Of a stretch of 58,712 bases of DNA, positions 1 to 7,358 are shown piece by piece. The notes under the pieces are model-generated. The model saw only the letters and a list, made by a program, of their open reading frames with translations. It did no database searches and was not told the DNA's origin. Where the stretch lies: contig CAJUQD010000013.1 in the NCBI GenBank assembly GCA_910588105.1, forward strand, positions 1-58,712. The letters are read 5' to 3'. Each line of letters opens with the position of its first letter. Position 1 is the first letter of the stretch. This DNA is from an uncultured Oscillospiraceae bacterium (GTDB lineage Bacteria > Bacillota > Clostridia > Oscillospirales > Oscillospiraceae). The translations under genes and the position numbers were made by a program.

Positions 1-39
1 GTTTTGCCAGCGGACAGGGGTGGTTTGAACGGTAATCAT
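1..39 (-). CDS. 5' end of an unidentified gene running off the left edge
   Basis: Only the first 13 codons are present (MITVQTTPVRWQN), starting at an ATG at 39-37 on the minus strand. An upstream GGGAGGAA ribosome site about 8 nt away and a good promoter at 71-99 support it as a real start. Too little is visible to assign a family. Confidence 0.6.
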   Translation of the reverse strand, partial: MITVQTTPVRWQN

Positions 40-70
40 ATGCAGTTCCTCCCGTGGGGTGATTTGCTTT

Positions 71-99
71 AGTGTAGCAAATTATCACACAAAAAGCAA
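71..99 (-). promoter_or_regulatory. sigma-A-type promoter for the left-edge gene
   Basis: On the minus strand TTGCTT (99-94) is separated by exactly 17 bp from TACACT (76-71), in an AT-rich stretch that contrasts with its surroundings. It points at the partial gene at 39. Confidence 0.5.
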
Positions 100-158
100 G
101 AAAACCGGGAAATTTTACCGGCATCAAAATGCACAATAAAATTCCCCGGCGGGTCTGG

Positions 159-722
159 TCAATTATCGTGGAGGAAGTACAGCAGGTCGCGGACGTTCCG
201 GCCCACGATGAAAGCGGCGTTATCCGTGTTGTCAACGATGTAGAGCGCCACCCCGTTTTCGTATTGGGCGGAGGTTTTGACCACTGTGCCGTCGTAGGCG
301 ATGGATAGGGTACAGCGGCTGCGGGGGCTTTGGACATCCGGCGCGGGGGTGGCATAGTCCAAGATGATCTGCAAACCTTGAACGGACAGGCTGGTCACCT
401 GCGCGTCCTGGCCGCCGATTTGGAGCGTTCCGGCGTTTGCCAGGCTGACAGGCAGTTCGCGGGGGGGTGGGTCCACCTCGCCCGGGTTGGGGAAAAAAGA
501 GGCCACGTCTTTGCTGGCCCGCAGCACTTCGGCCAGCTCAAATTCCTCCTGGGTGATGAGGGCGAAGGGACAGGTTTTGACGGCCTCGTCGGCGGAGGCG
601 GTCTGGGCCCTGTAGGCATAGATCTTGTGGGGATTGAGCCAGAGCAGCAAAAAGATCACCGCCGCGCACAGCGGCAGGGCCGCCGCGGCGATCAGCCAGC
701 GGGGGAGAGGTTTTTTATCCAT
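159..722 (-). CDS. Membrane-anchored hypothetical protein, 187 aa
   Basis: I do not recognise a family. The protein opens with a short positive segment (MDKKPLPRW) and one hydrophobic helix at about residues 9-28, then a soluble domain of about 155 residues without cysteine clusters or catalytic motifs. The likely topology is a single N-terminal anchor or uncleaved signal with the domain outside the membrane. The ATG at 722 is preceded by AAGGAGG at 6 nt, and the promoter at 744-772 lies directly upstream. It is transcribed alone, divergently from uppP. It could be a lipid- or wall-associated accessory protein, but nothing in the sequence shows this. Confidence 0.75.
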   Translation of the reverse strand: MDKKPLPRWLIAAAALPLCAAVIFLLLWLNPHKIYAYRAQTASADEAVKTCPFALITQEEFELAEVLRASKDVASFFPNPGEVDPPPRELPVSLANAGTLQIGGQDAQVTSLSVQGLQIILDYATPAPDVQSPRSRCTLSIAYDGTVVKTSAQYENGVALYIVDNTDNAAFIVGRNVRDLLYFLHDN

Positions 723-743
723 GGCGCGCCTCCTTTTTTCAAC

Positions 744-772
744 AGTATACCACAGGCCGGAGGGGAGCGCAA
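744..772 (-). promoter_or_regulatory. Promoter of the 187-aa membrane protein gene
   Basis: Minus strand: TTGCGC (772-767), 17-bp spacer, TATACT (749-744) with an extended TGg just upstream of the -10. Confidence 0.6.
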
Positions 773-898
773 GACGGGGGAAGAGCGGGGCCGGGGCGGC
801 GTTTTTCGATTGGCACTGGAATTTTGCGGTGAAGTGTGGTAATATAATAAGCCAAGCATATGCCGCGCCCGCGGCAGTATGAGAATGAGGTGACTACA

Positions 899-1756
899 TT
901 GGAATTTTGGATGGCAATTGTGCTGGGACTGGTGCAGGGGGTGGCGGAATTCCTGCCCATCTCCAGCTCGGGGCACCTGTCCCTGCTGCAAAGCTTTTTC
1001 GGCATGGAGGAGCCCGACGCTTTGTATAATATCCTGCTCCACTTTGCCACGCTGCTGGCGGTGTGCGTGGTGTACCGGGGGGACATCGCGGATATGGTTG
1101 TGGAGTTCTTCCGGGGAATCGCCGCGCTGTTCGGCGGGGCCGGGGCGCGGGAGCGGGGCAACCCCCCCGAGGCCCGGCGGCTGGTGCTGCTGCTGATTCT
1201 GGGCACCCTGCCCCTGTTTCTGGTGCTGCCCATTGAGGACTTTGTGGAGGAGCTGGGGGCAAATCCGGTGTTCGTCTCCGTTATGCTGCTGGTCACCGGC
1301 TGTATTTTGTACCTATCCGACCACTACGGCGGCGGGCGGAAGAACGGCTGCACCGCCACGGTGAAGGATGTGCTGCTGGTGGGGCTGGCCCAGGGGGCGG
1401 CCACCATCCCCGGCCTGTCCCGCTCCGGCACCACCATCTCCGCCGGGATGGCCCTGGGCTTTGAGCGCAACTTCGCCGTCCGCTTCTCCTTCCTGCTCTC
1501 CCTGCCCGCTGTGCTGGGGGCCACCCTGCTGAAGGTAGTCAAGGTGGCGGGTGCGGGGGAGATCGACATGAACCTGCTGCCCATGTACCTTGCGGGCATG
1601 GCGGTGGCCGGGGTGGTGGGCTATTTCTCCATCTCCCTGGTGAAGCTGCTGGCCAGCAAGGGTAAATTCGGCATGTTTGCCTACTACTGCTGGATCGCCG
1701 GGGCCGCCGCCCTGGCAGGCAGCCTCCTTCTCCCCATCCTTGCCCCCGCGGCGTAA
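899..1756 (+). CDS. uppP: Undecaprenyl-diphosphatase UppP/BacA
   Basis: This integral membrane enzyme removes a phosphate from undecaprenyl diphosphate, regenerating the lipid carrier for peptidoglycan and other wall polymers; family members confer bacitracin tolerance. The two family signatures are clear: GLVQGVAEFLPISSSGHL near the N-terminus and the PGLSRSGTT segment near residue 175. About 285 residues with 7-8 hydrophobic helices is normal for the family. I chose the TTG start at 899 because GAGGTG lies 6 nt upstream and the protein then begins LEFWMAIVLGLVQG, as usual for UppP; an upstream ATG at 860 would add an atypical polar tail. A TATAAT box at 843-848 is the probable -10. The ftsK-like gene follows 22 bp later and is probably co-transcribed. 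Confidence 0.93.
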   Translation: MEFWMAIVLGLVQGVAEFLPISSSGHLSLLQSFFGMEEPDALYNILLHFATLLAVCVVYRGDIADMVVEFFRGIAALFGGAGARERGNPPEARRLVLLLILGTLPLFLVLPIEDFVEELGANPVFVSVMLLVTGCILYLSDHYGGGRKNGCTATVKDVLLVGLAQGAATIPGLSRSGTTISAGMALGFERNFAVRFSFLLSLPAVLGATLLKVVKVAGAGEIDMNLLPMYLAGMAVAGVVGYFSISLVKLLASKGKFGMFAYYCWIAGAAALAGSLLLPILAPAA

Positions 1757-1778
1757 TACACACAGGGAGGTTTACCCC

Positions 1779-4541
1779 ATGGCTTCCACACAAAAGAGAA
1801 ATTCAGCGGTGAACGGCGGCGGTTCCAAGGGCCGCTCCGCGTCCAATACGTCCAAAAGCGGCGGCAAGCAAGCCGCGTCCAGGCCAGGGGCCCAGTCCAA
1901 GGGCCGTTCCCGCCGGTCCGCCCCCCAGAAAAAGCCCTACCGCCGGGAGGTGGGGGGGGCGGTGTGCCTTCTGCTGGCCCTGTTCGGGGCCATCGGCTAT
2001 TTCAAGACGGAGGAGGGGGCGGTGATCGCCCTGTTCTGCGACCTGCTCAAGGGGCTGTGCGGCTACGGCTTCTATCTGGCCCCGCCCATGCTGCTGGCCG
2101 CCGCCGTGATCCTGATCCTCCACCGGGGCCGCCCTGTCCGGCTGCGGGTGGCGGGGGCGGTGTGCCTGCCGGTGTTTGTGGGCGCGCTGCTCCACCTGCT
2201 GCTGGGCAAGGGGGAGTACCAGTGGGGCTGGGAGCTCTTTGGCCGGCTTTGGACGGATGGCCGGACGGTGGCCTGCGGCGGCGTGGTGAGCGGCACGCTG
2301 GCCATGGCCTTCCGCTTCGCCTTCACCACCGTAGGGGCCGTTGTGGTGCTGCTGGTGCTCACTGCGGCGGCGGCGCTGTGTGCGCTGCGCCTCACCCCGG
2401 CGGATATTCTGGACTATCTGCAAGACCGGCGGGAGCAGCGCCCGGAGTACGACCCGGACGACTACCCTGAGCCGGAGGAGCGACCCCGCAGGCCCGCCCG
2501 CAAGGAGCCGAAGCCCGCCCCGGCCCGGCGGAGGAGCGCGGCCATCGACATACCCGTGGACGACGGCCCCTTGCTGGCAAAAAAGCCCACCACCCCGGTG
2601 ACCACCGTGCGCAAGAAGTCCTTCTTTGACAAGGTGGCCGGGGTGGCGCTGCCCGGCCAGGGGGACAGGCCCCCGGCTGTGGAGGGGGAGCCCCCGGAGT
2701 ACGAGAACGTGGCCGAGCTGCGCCCCATGAAGGAGCCTCCCCGTACCCCCAAGCCCTCCCCGGTGGCCCCGCCCCCGGCTATGGACGACCTGATCCCCCC
2801 GGCAGCGCCCATCCCCCTGCGCACGGAGCCCGCGGCGCCCCCGGCGGCCCGGGAGGAGCCGGTGCCGCCCCCCGTCATCCGGGAACCCGCTCCCCAGAAG
2901 CTGTCCAAGGAGGAGGAGCAGGCCCAGGTGCGGGAGGAGATGGCCCGGGAGATCGAGGCGGGCATGGAGCAGGATCCCCCCGCCTACCGCTACCCCCCCG
3001 TGACCCTGCTCAACGAGGGGGGAGGGGGGAATGCCGCCGCCGCAGACGGGGAACTCCACGCCAACCAGCAGCGCCTCCAGGACGCCCTCCAGTCCTTCGG
3101 CGTCAGCGCCCGCATCGTAAACGTCATCCGGGGCCCCGCCGTCACCCGGTATGAGCTGGAGCTGGATCAGGGGGTGAAGCTGAACAAGATCACCAACCTG
3201 TCCGGCGACATTGCTCTGGCCCTGGGGGCGTCTGCCGTCCGCGTGGCCCCCATACCCGACAAGATCTCCACCGTGGGCATCGAGGTGCCCAACCGGCAGG
3301 TCAGCCCGGTGTGCATCCGGGATGTGCTGGGCTCCAGGATCTTTACCGACAGCCCCTCCAAGGTGTCCTTTGCCGTGGGCAAGGACATCAGCGGCCAGCC
3401 CATCGTGGGCAATATCGCCCGCCTGCCCCACATGCTCATCGCGGGCACCACCGGCTCGGGCAAGTCGGTGTGCACCAACTCCCTCATCATCTCCCTGCTC
3501 TATAAGGCCACGCCCGAGGAGGTCCGCCTCATCATGGTGGACCCCAAGATGGTGGAGCTGAGCGTCTACAACGGCATTCCCCACCTGCTCATCCCGGTGG
3601 TCACCGACCCGAAAAAGGCCGCAGGGGCATTGCAGTGGGCGGTGAGCGAGATGATGAAGCGCTACCAGAAGTTCTCCGAGGTGGGGGCAAAGGACTTGGC
3701 GTCCTACAACAACCACGCCGCCCAGGGGGAGGATCTGGAGCCCATGCCCCAGATCGTGGTGGTTATTGACGAGCTGGCCGACCTGATGCTGGTGGCGGCC
3801 AAGGAGGTGGAGGAGTCCATCTGCCGGGTGGCCCAGATGGGCCGTGCCTCGGGCATACACCTGGTCATCGCCACCCAGAGCCCCCGGGCCGACGTGATCA
3901 CCGGCCTGATGAAGGCCAACATCCCCAGCCGCATCGCCTTCGCGGTGGCCTCCAGCCTGGAGTCCCGCATCATTCTGGACACCATCGGCGCGGAAAAGCT
4001 GGTGGGCAAGGGGGACATGCTGTACGCCCCCTTGGGGCAGGACAAGCTCCGCGTCCAGGGCTGCTTCATCACCGAGGAGGAGGTGGCCAATGTGGTGGAC
4101 TTCATCAAGGAGGGGGCGTCCGCCCAGTACGATGAGCAGGTGATGCACGAGATTGAGAAGAACGCCGAGGACAAAAACAAAGCGGAAAAGGGCGTGGGCG
4201 GGTCCGACCCCGGCGCGGGGGGCGGAGACGACTACGACGAGTTGCTCCCCGCCGCCATCGACGTGGTGCTCGAGGTGGGGCAGGCATCGGTGTCCATGCT
4301 CCAGCGCAGGCTGAAGCTGGGCTATGGCCGGGCCGCCCGGCTGGTGGACCAGATGGAGGAGAAGGGGGTCGTCGGCCCCTTCGAGGGCTCCAAGCCCCGG
4401 CAGCTGCTTATCACCAAGGAGCAGTGGGCAGAGATGCAGTATAAGCAGAACATGGTGGCCGCCGTGCCCGATGAGCTTCCCTTTGAGGGGGGCGCCTCCC
4501 CCAAGGACAGGGACACCCCGCCCTTCGACCTGGATCAATAA
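1779..4541 (+). CDS. ftsK: DNA translocase FtsK/SpoIIIE
   Basis: A membrane-anchored hexameric dsDNA pump that clears chromosome from the division or sporulation septum. The 920-residue protein has a basic Ser/Gly-rich tail, about four membrane helices (roughly residues 60-210), a long Pro/Glu-rich linker (about 230-430), the motor with Walker A GTTGSGKS (near 555) and Walker B VVVIDELADLM (near 660), and a C-terminal winged-helix gamma domain (about 825-880, QASVSMLQRRLKLGYGRAARL) of the type that reads KOPS/SRS polarity sequences. The ATG at 1779 has GGGAGG 9 nt upstream. The sequence does not distinguish SpoIIIE from FtsK use. A strong terminator follows directly. Confidence 0.95.
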   Translation: MASTQKRNSAVNGGGSKGRSASNTSKSGGKQAASRPGAQSKGRSRRSAPQKKPYRREVGGAVCLLLALFGAIGYFKTEEGAVIALFCDLLKGLCGYGFYLAPPMLLAAAVILILHRGRPVRLRVAGAVCLPVFVGALLHLLLGKGEYQWGWELFGRLWTDGRTVACGGVVSGTLAMAFRFAFTTVGAVVVLLVLTAAAALCALRLTPADILDYLQDRREQRPEYDPDDYPEPEERPRRPARKEPKPAPARRRSAAIDIPVDDGPLLAKKPTTPVTTVRKKSFFDKVAGVALPGQGDRPPAVEGEPPEYENVAELRPMKEPPRTPKPSPVAPPPAMDDLIPPAAPIPLRTEPAAPPAAREEPVPPPVIREPAPQKLSKEEEQAQVREEMAREIEAGMEQDPPAYRYPPVTLLNEGGGGNAAAADGELHANQQRLQDALQSFGVSARIVNVIRGPAVTRYELELDQGVKLNKITNLSGDIALALGASAVRVAPIPDKISTVGIEVPNRQVSPVCIRDVLGSRIFTDSPSKVSFAVGKDISGQPIVGNIARLPHMLIAGTTGSGKSVCTNSLIISLLYKATPEEVRLIMVDPKMVELSVYNGIPHLLIPVVTDPKKAAGALQWAVSEMMKRYQKFSEVGAKDLASYNNHAAQGEDLEPMPQIVVVIDELADLMLVAAKEVEESICRVAQMGRASGIHLVIATQSPRADVITGLMKANIPSRIAFAVASSLESRIILDTIGAEKLVGKGDMLYAPLGQDKLRVQGCFITEEEVANVVDFIKEGASAQYDEQVMHEIEKNAEDKNKAEKGVGGSDPGAGGGDDYDELLPAAIDVVLEVGQASVSMLQRRLKLGYGRAARLVDQMEEKGVVGPFEGSKPRQLLITKEQWAEMQYKQNMVAAVPDELPFEGGASPKDRDTPPFDLDQ

Positions 4542-4583
4542 AGCAGGGCCGCCCGGAAGCCTCCGGGCGGCCCTGCTCTTTTG
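4542..4583 (+). terminator. Intrinsic terminator after ftsK
   Basis: A 16-bp GC-rich stem (4542-4557 with 4562-4577) with a 4-nt loop, followed by CTTTTG. It sits between convergent ftsK and dinB. Confidence 0.85.
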
Positions 4584-4592
4584 CGGCTTTGG

Positions 4593-5831
4593 TCAGAAGG
4601 GGAGGGAGCGCTCCGCCTCGGGGCTGTCCTCCGGCCCATCCCGGGGGGCCAGGGCGGCCACGGTGACCGACCCCCGGCCATACTTGGAACGGATGGCGTC
4701 CATGGTGCGCTCCAGCCTCTCCACCCGCTCCCGCCTTTGGGGGGCGGCGGACTGGAACAGGTCCAGCTGCACCGCGGCCTCCCCCTCCGGGATCAGGCTG
4801 TGGGCGGTGAGGGTGATGGCCCGGATGGGCGCGCCTGACTTCCAGCTGCGCTCGATGATGCCCATGGCGGCGTGGTACAGCTCCCGGGCGGTGTTGGTGG
4901 GGGCGGGCAGGGGGCGCTGGCGGCAGATGTCCTTGAATTTGGGATCCCGGATGGTTACCTGGAGGGTGAACGCCTTCATGCCGTGCCTGCGCAGCCGCAC
5001 CGCCACCTGGTCGGCCAGCATAGCCACCCCCCGGCTCACCTCGTCCCGGCGGATGAGGTTGCGGGGGAAGGTCTCCCCATTGCCCACCGATTTGGGGGGC
5101 GTGTATGTCCCTGCCGGGGCCACGGGGCTGTGCTCAAGGCCGTTGGCGTACTCCCACAGCTGTCCCCCCTGCTTGCCCAAAAGCTCTGTGAGCGCATTTT
5201 TGTCAAAAGCGGCCAAATCCCCGATGGTGGACACCCCGTACTGCCCCAGCACCTTGGCCGACGCCCGGCCCACAAAGAGCAGGTCGGTGACGGGCAGGGG
5301 CCAGACGATGCGCCGGAAGTTCTCCCGGGAGATGACGGTGGTGGCGTCCGGCTTTTTGTAATCGCTGCCCAGCTTGGCGAACACTTTGTTGAAGGACACC
5401 CCCACCGAGATGGTCAGCCCCAGCTCCTCCCGGACGGTATTCCGAATGCGGTCAGCCAGGGCCCTGGGGTCGCCGCCAAACAGGTGGAGGGAGCCAGTGA
5501 CATCCAGCCAACTCTCGTCGATGCCGAAGGGCTCAATGAGGTCGGTGAAGCGGTCATAGATGGCGTTCACCCGTTTGGAGTACTCCTGGTACAGCCCGTG
5601 GGTGGCGGGGAGGAGCACCAGGTCCGGGCACTTCTGACGGGCCTGCCAGATGGTCTCCGCCGTGCGCACGCCAAAGCGCTTGGCGGGCTCGTTTTTGGCC
5701 AGGATGATGCCGTGGCGGCTCTTGGGGTTGCCGCACACCGCCGTGGGGACGTTTTGCAGCTCCGGGCGGGAGAGCAGCTCCACGGAGCAATAAAAGCTGT
5801 TGCAGTCACAGTGATAGATGACCCGGTCCAT
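4593..5831 (-). CDS. dinB: Y-family DNA polymerase (DinB/Pol IV-like)
   Basis: Error-prone translesion polymerase. The N-terminal palm block reads HCDCNSFYCSVE, equivalent to the usual DMDAFFASVE, and the second carboxylate pair is in GIDESWLDVT; both are intact, although the second acid of the usual DxD is Asn here. A helix-hairpin-helix region (VGRASAKVLGQYGVSTIGDLA) and a little-finger domain follow. I start it at the ATG at 5831 (412 aa), with AAGGAGG 8 nt upstream, because a textbook promoter at 5853-5881 rules out the longer upstream reading. The C-terminus lacks an obvious QLDLF-type sliding-clamp peptide at the very end, but VQLDLFQ occurs about 40 residues before it. Confidence 0.93.
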   Translation of the reverse strand: MDRVIYHCDCNSFYCSVELLSRPELQNVPTAVCGNPKSRHGIILAKNEPAKRFGVRTAETIWQARQKCPDLVLLPATHGLYQEYSKRVNAIYDRFTDLIEPFGIDESWLDVTGSLHLFGGDPRALADRIRNTVREELGLTISVGVSFNKVFAKLGSDYKKPDATTVISRENFRRIVWPLPVTDLLFVGRASAKVLGQYGVSTIGDLAAFDKNALTELLGKQGGQLWEYANGLEHSPVAPAGTYTPPKSVGNGETFPRNLIRRDEVSRGVAMLADQVAVRLRRHGMKAFTLQVTIRDPKFKDICRQRPLPAPTNTARELYHAAMGIIERSWKSGAPIRAITLTAHSLIPEGEAAVQLDLFQSAAPQRRERVERLERTMDAIRSKYGRGSVTVAALAPRDGPEDSPEAERSLPF

Positions 5832-5852
5832 GGCGGATCCCTCCTTGAGGAT

Positions 5853-5881
5853 AGTATACATCACACGTTCCGATTTGTCAA
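5853..5881 (-). promoter_or_regulatory. Consensus promoter of dinB
   Basis: Minus strand TTGACA (5881-5876), 17-bp spacer, TATACT (5858-5853). The start codon is only about 22 nt downstream of the -10, so the leader is very short. Confidence 0.85.
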
Positions 5882-5885
5882 ACAA

Positions 5886-5903
5886 CCGTTTCAAGTGAAA
5901 CGG
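5886..5903. promoter_or_regulatory. parS-like palindrome upstream of dinB
   Basis: CCGTTTCA-AG-TGAAACGG is an 8-bp perfect inverted repeat. Its core GTTTCAAGTGAAAC differs at one position from the core of the Firmicutes ParB site (GTTTCACGTGAAAC). It lies 4 bp upstream of the dinB -35, so it could instead be an operator for a dinB regulator. Confidence 0.4.
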
Positions 5904-5975
5904 CTTGAATTTTCTGGTTGGTGTGGTATACTCAAAAGGGAGAGGCGGCAGAGTAGGGGTCAACGCGTAAATTTT

Positions 5976-6006
5976 GCGCCCCCTCCGCATAGCGTGGAGG
6001 GGGCGC
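5976..6006 (-). terminator. Hairpin after the Cys-rich gene
   Basis: An 11-bp perfect stem (5976-5986 with 5996-6006) just downstream of the minus-strand stop at 6015. On that strand it is followed by AAAATTT rather than a clean T-run, so termination may be weak. Confidence 0.5.
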
Positions 6007-6014
6007 GGGGCTGT

Positions 6015-7022
6015 TCAGCCGATAAACTGCACGCTGTTGACGCACACGAAGTACAGCCGGTTGTCGCAGTCGTTGGACAGCACCAGGACATTGCCCACAG
6101 TGCCCAGCAGGGCCACGTCCTGGAGTACCAGCAGGCCCGCGGCCAGGGACACCCGGCGGCTCAGGTTGTTCTGGGCCAGGGTGGACAGCAGCCCGGCGGC
6201 GCAGCAGCAGTCCCGCCCGTCACAGGCGCAGGAGCAGGCGGTCTGCCCGCAGGGGGAGCCCACCGGGTTCAGCCGCTGGGCAAGCATGGAACGGACGCAC
6301 CGAAAGTTGCGGTCAGCGGCCTCGCCGGCGGTGAGGTCGCCCTCCGCGCAGGCCGCCGCGCCCTGGATCACCACCGCGTCCAGCTGGCACAGGTTCACCT
6401 GCTGGGCGGTGAGGGCGCAGCTTTTCCCAGATGGGGTATATACCTCGGCTTCGATGTCGATCAGGTCGCAGCTGCACGGGGAGAACCGGCGGAAGCTGCC
6501 GTAAAGGTTTCCCAGATTGTCGGACGTTTCGCAGGGGCAGGGCGGGGTGGGCTTGCCCTTGGCCCCGGCGGTATCCCCGGCATCCCCCTCCGCCTGGGTC
6601 CCGGGCGTCCCGGCGTAGGGCTTGCCGCCAGCCAGTTTGGTTCCCGCCGTATAGGTGTCGGTGATAAATGCCGCCGTGTCGAAGTCCAGCAGGCTGGAGA
6701 TCCGCTCATCGCACAAAAGGCCCAGGGCCGCCCGGAAGCTCTGCTTGCAGCAGCAGCCCTCCTCCACCTGGGGAGGCTGGGGGTTGGGACCGGGGGCGGG
6801 TCGGCAGCAGCAGATCATGGGCTGGCAGTAGTCCGGGCCCTGGCCGCAGCCGTTGTCCGAACAGCCGGGGGAGACCGGGGGCATGGGGGCCGTGCCGCAG
6901 TCACAGCCGGCACTGGGCGGCGGGCAGGGCTGGGGGGCGGGGCGCTGGAAGGCCCCGGCGGCGAACTCCTCCGCAGACATGGCATAGCCCTTGTGGGGTT
7001 CGCTCCAATAGAATTGACTCAT
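6015..7022 (-). CDS. Cysteine-rich protein, 335 aa, possible spore-coat component
   Basis: No family recognised with certainty. The protein carries about 30 cysteines, many in doublets and triplets (ICCC, GCCC, DCCC) and in PCPC/PCSC pairs, embedded in a Pro/Gly-rich N-terminal half (residues 25-90). The C-terminal 60 residues are hydrophobic and beta-like (VSLAAGLLVLQDVALLG, ending NSVQFIG). There is no signal peptide and no enzyme motif. Clostridial spore-coat and exosporium proteins often look like this, and the window contains other sporulation genes, but that link is inference. The ATG at 7022 has GAAAGGAGC about 7 nt upstream. It stands alone, divergent from nrdD. A metal-sequestering protein is the main alternative. 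Confidence 0.75.
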   Translation of the reverse strand: MSQFYWSEPHKGYAMSAEEFAAGAFQRPAPQPCPPPSAGCDCGTAPMPPVSPGCSDNGCGQGPDYCQPMICCCRPAPGPNPQPPQVEEGCCCKQSFRAALGLLCDERISSLLDFDTAAFITDTYTAGTKLAGGKPYAGTPGTQAEGDAGDTAGAKGKPTPPCPCETSDNLGNLYGSFRRFSPCSCDLIDIEAEVYTPSGKSCALTAQQVNLCQLDAVVIQGAAACAEGDLTAGEAADRNFRCVRSMLAQRLNPVGSPCGQTACSCACDGRDCCCAAGLLSTLAQNNLSRRVSLAAGLLVLQDVALLGTVGNVLVLSNDCDNRLYFVCVNSVQFIG

Positions 7023-7206
7023 GTGAGTACGCTCCTTTCACCGGCCCGTCCCAGGGGGCCCACCACCCCCGCCGGGGCCGGGGTCAGGCGCGGGGACAGG
7101 GCGCAATGCCCGCCTGGGTGCAATCCAGTCTATGCCCAGGGCAGGTATGCGGCCACCTGCCCTGTCAAGCCCTATCCCACAAAAAACACCGCCAAAAAAA
7201 TGGGCC

Positions 7207-7253
7207 ACCATTTATATAGAATGCTAGTTGACACTGACCACAAGATATAGTAT
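7207..7253 (+). promoter_or_regulatory. Pair of NrdR-box-like operators upstream of nrdD
   Basis: Two 16-bp sites start exactly 31 bp (three helical turns) apart: 7207-7222 and 7238-7253. Against the published consensus acaCwAtATaTwGtgt (from memory) the second, CCACAAGATATAGTAT, matches 13 of 16 including all invariant positions, and the first, ACCATTTATATAGAAT, matches 11. The second overlaps the promoter spacer and -10, a suitable place for repression by NrdR, whose gene is at 29704-30159. Confidence 0.6.
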
Positions 7254-7256
7254 CAT
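7228..7256 (+). promoter_or_regulatory. nrdD promoter
   Basis: TTGACA (7228-7233), 17-bp spacer, TATCAT (7251-7256), about 100 nt upstream of the nrdD start codon. Confidence 0.75.
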
Positions 7257-7358
7257 AAGTGAGCGCCCTCAGTTTGCCCCAGATACTTCCAGGGCGGAGC
7301 GGACCGCTTCAACTGGCCCGGCGCACAAAAGAACCATCATGAGAAGGGAGCCCGCCCC

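Larger units (their letters stand above)
7023..7358. other. 336-bp intergenic region between the Cys-rich gene and nrdD
   Basis: No reading frame of substance. It holds the nrdD promoter and NrdR-like sites (7207-7256), an 8-bp inverted repeat GGGCAGGT...ACCTGCCC near 7138-7166, and a GC-rich palindromic stretch near 7045-7085 just before the Cys-rich gene. I see no riboswitch consensus. Confidence 0.6.

Noticed and set aside
1803..4538. Long antisense reading frame opposite ftsK (and similar ones opposite nrdD, galT, asnS, groEL, metK)
   Set aside because: Low-complexity His/Gly/Leu-rich translations with no ribosome sites are the expected shadow of GC-rich third-codon positions in the real genes.
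5853..5881. LexA/SOS box in the dinB promoter spacer
   Set aside because: GAACGTGTGATG keeps only one half of the GAACNNNNGTTC consensus; the second half matches at two of four bases.
7080..7227. Cobalamin or other riboswitch in the nrdD leader region
   Set aside because: The region lies upstream of the mapped promoter for nrdD and lacks B12-box-like sequence; the inverted repeats are short.
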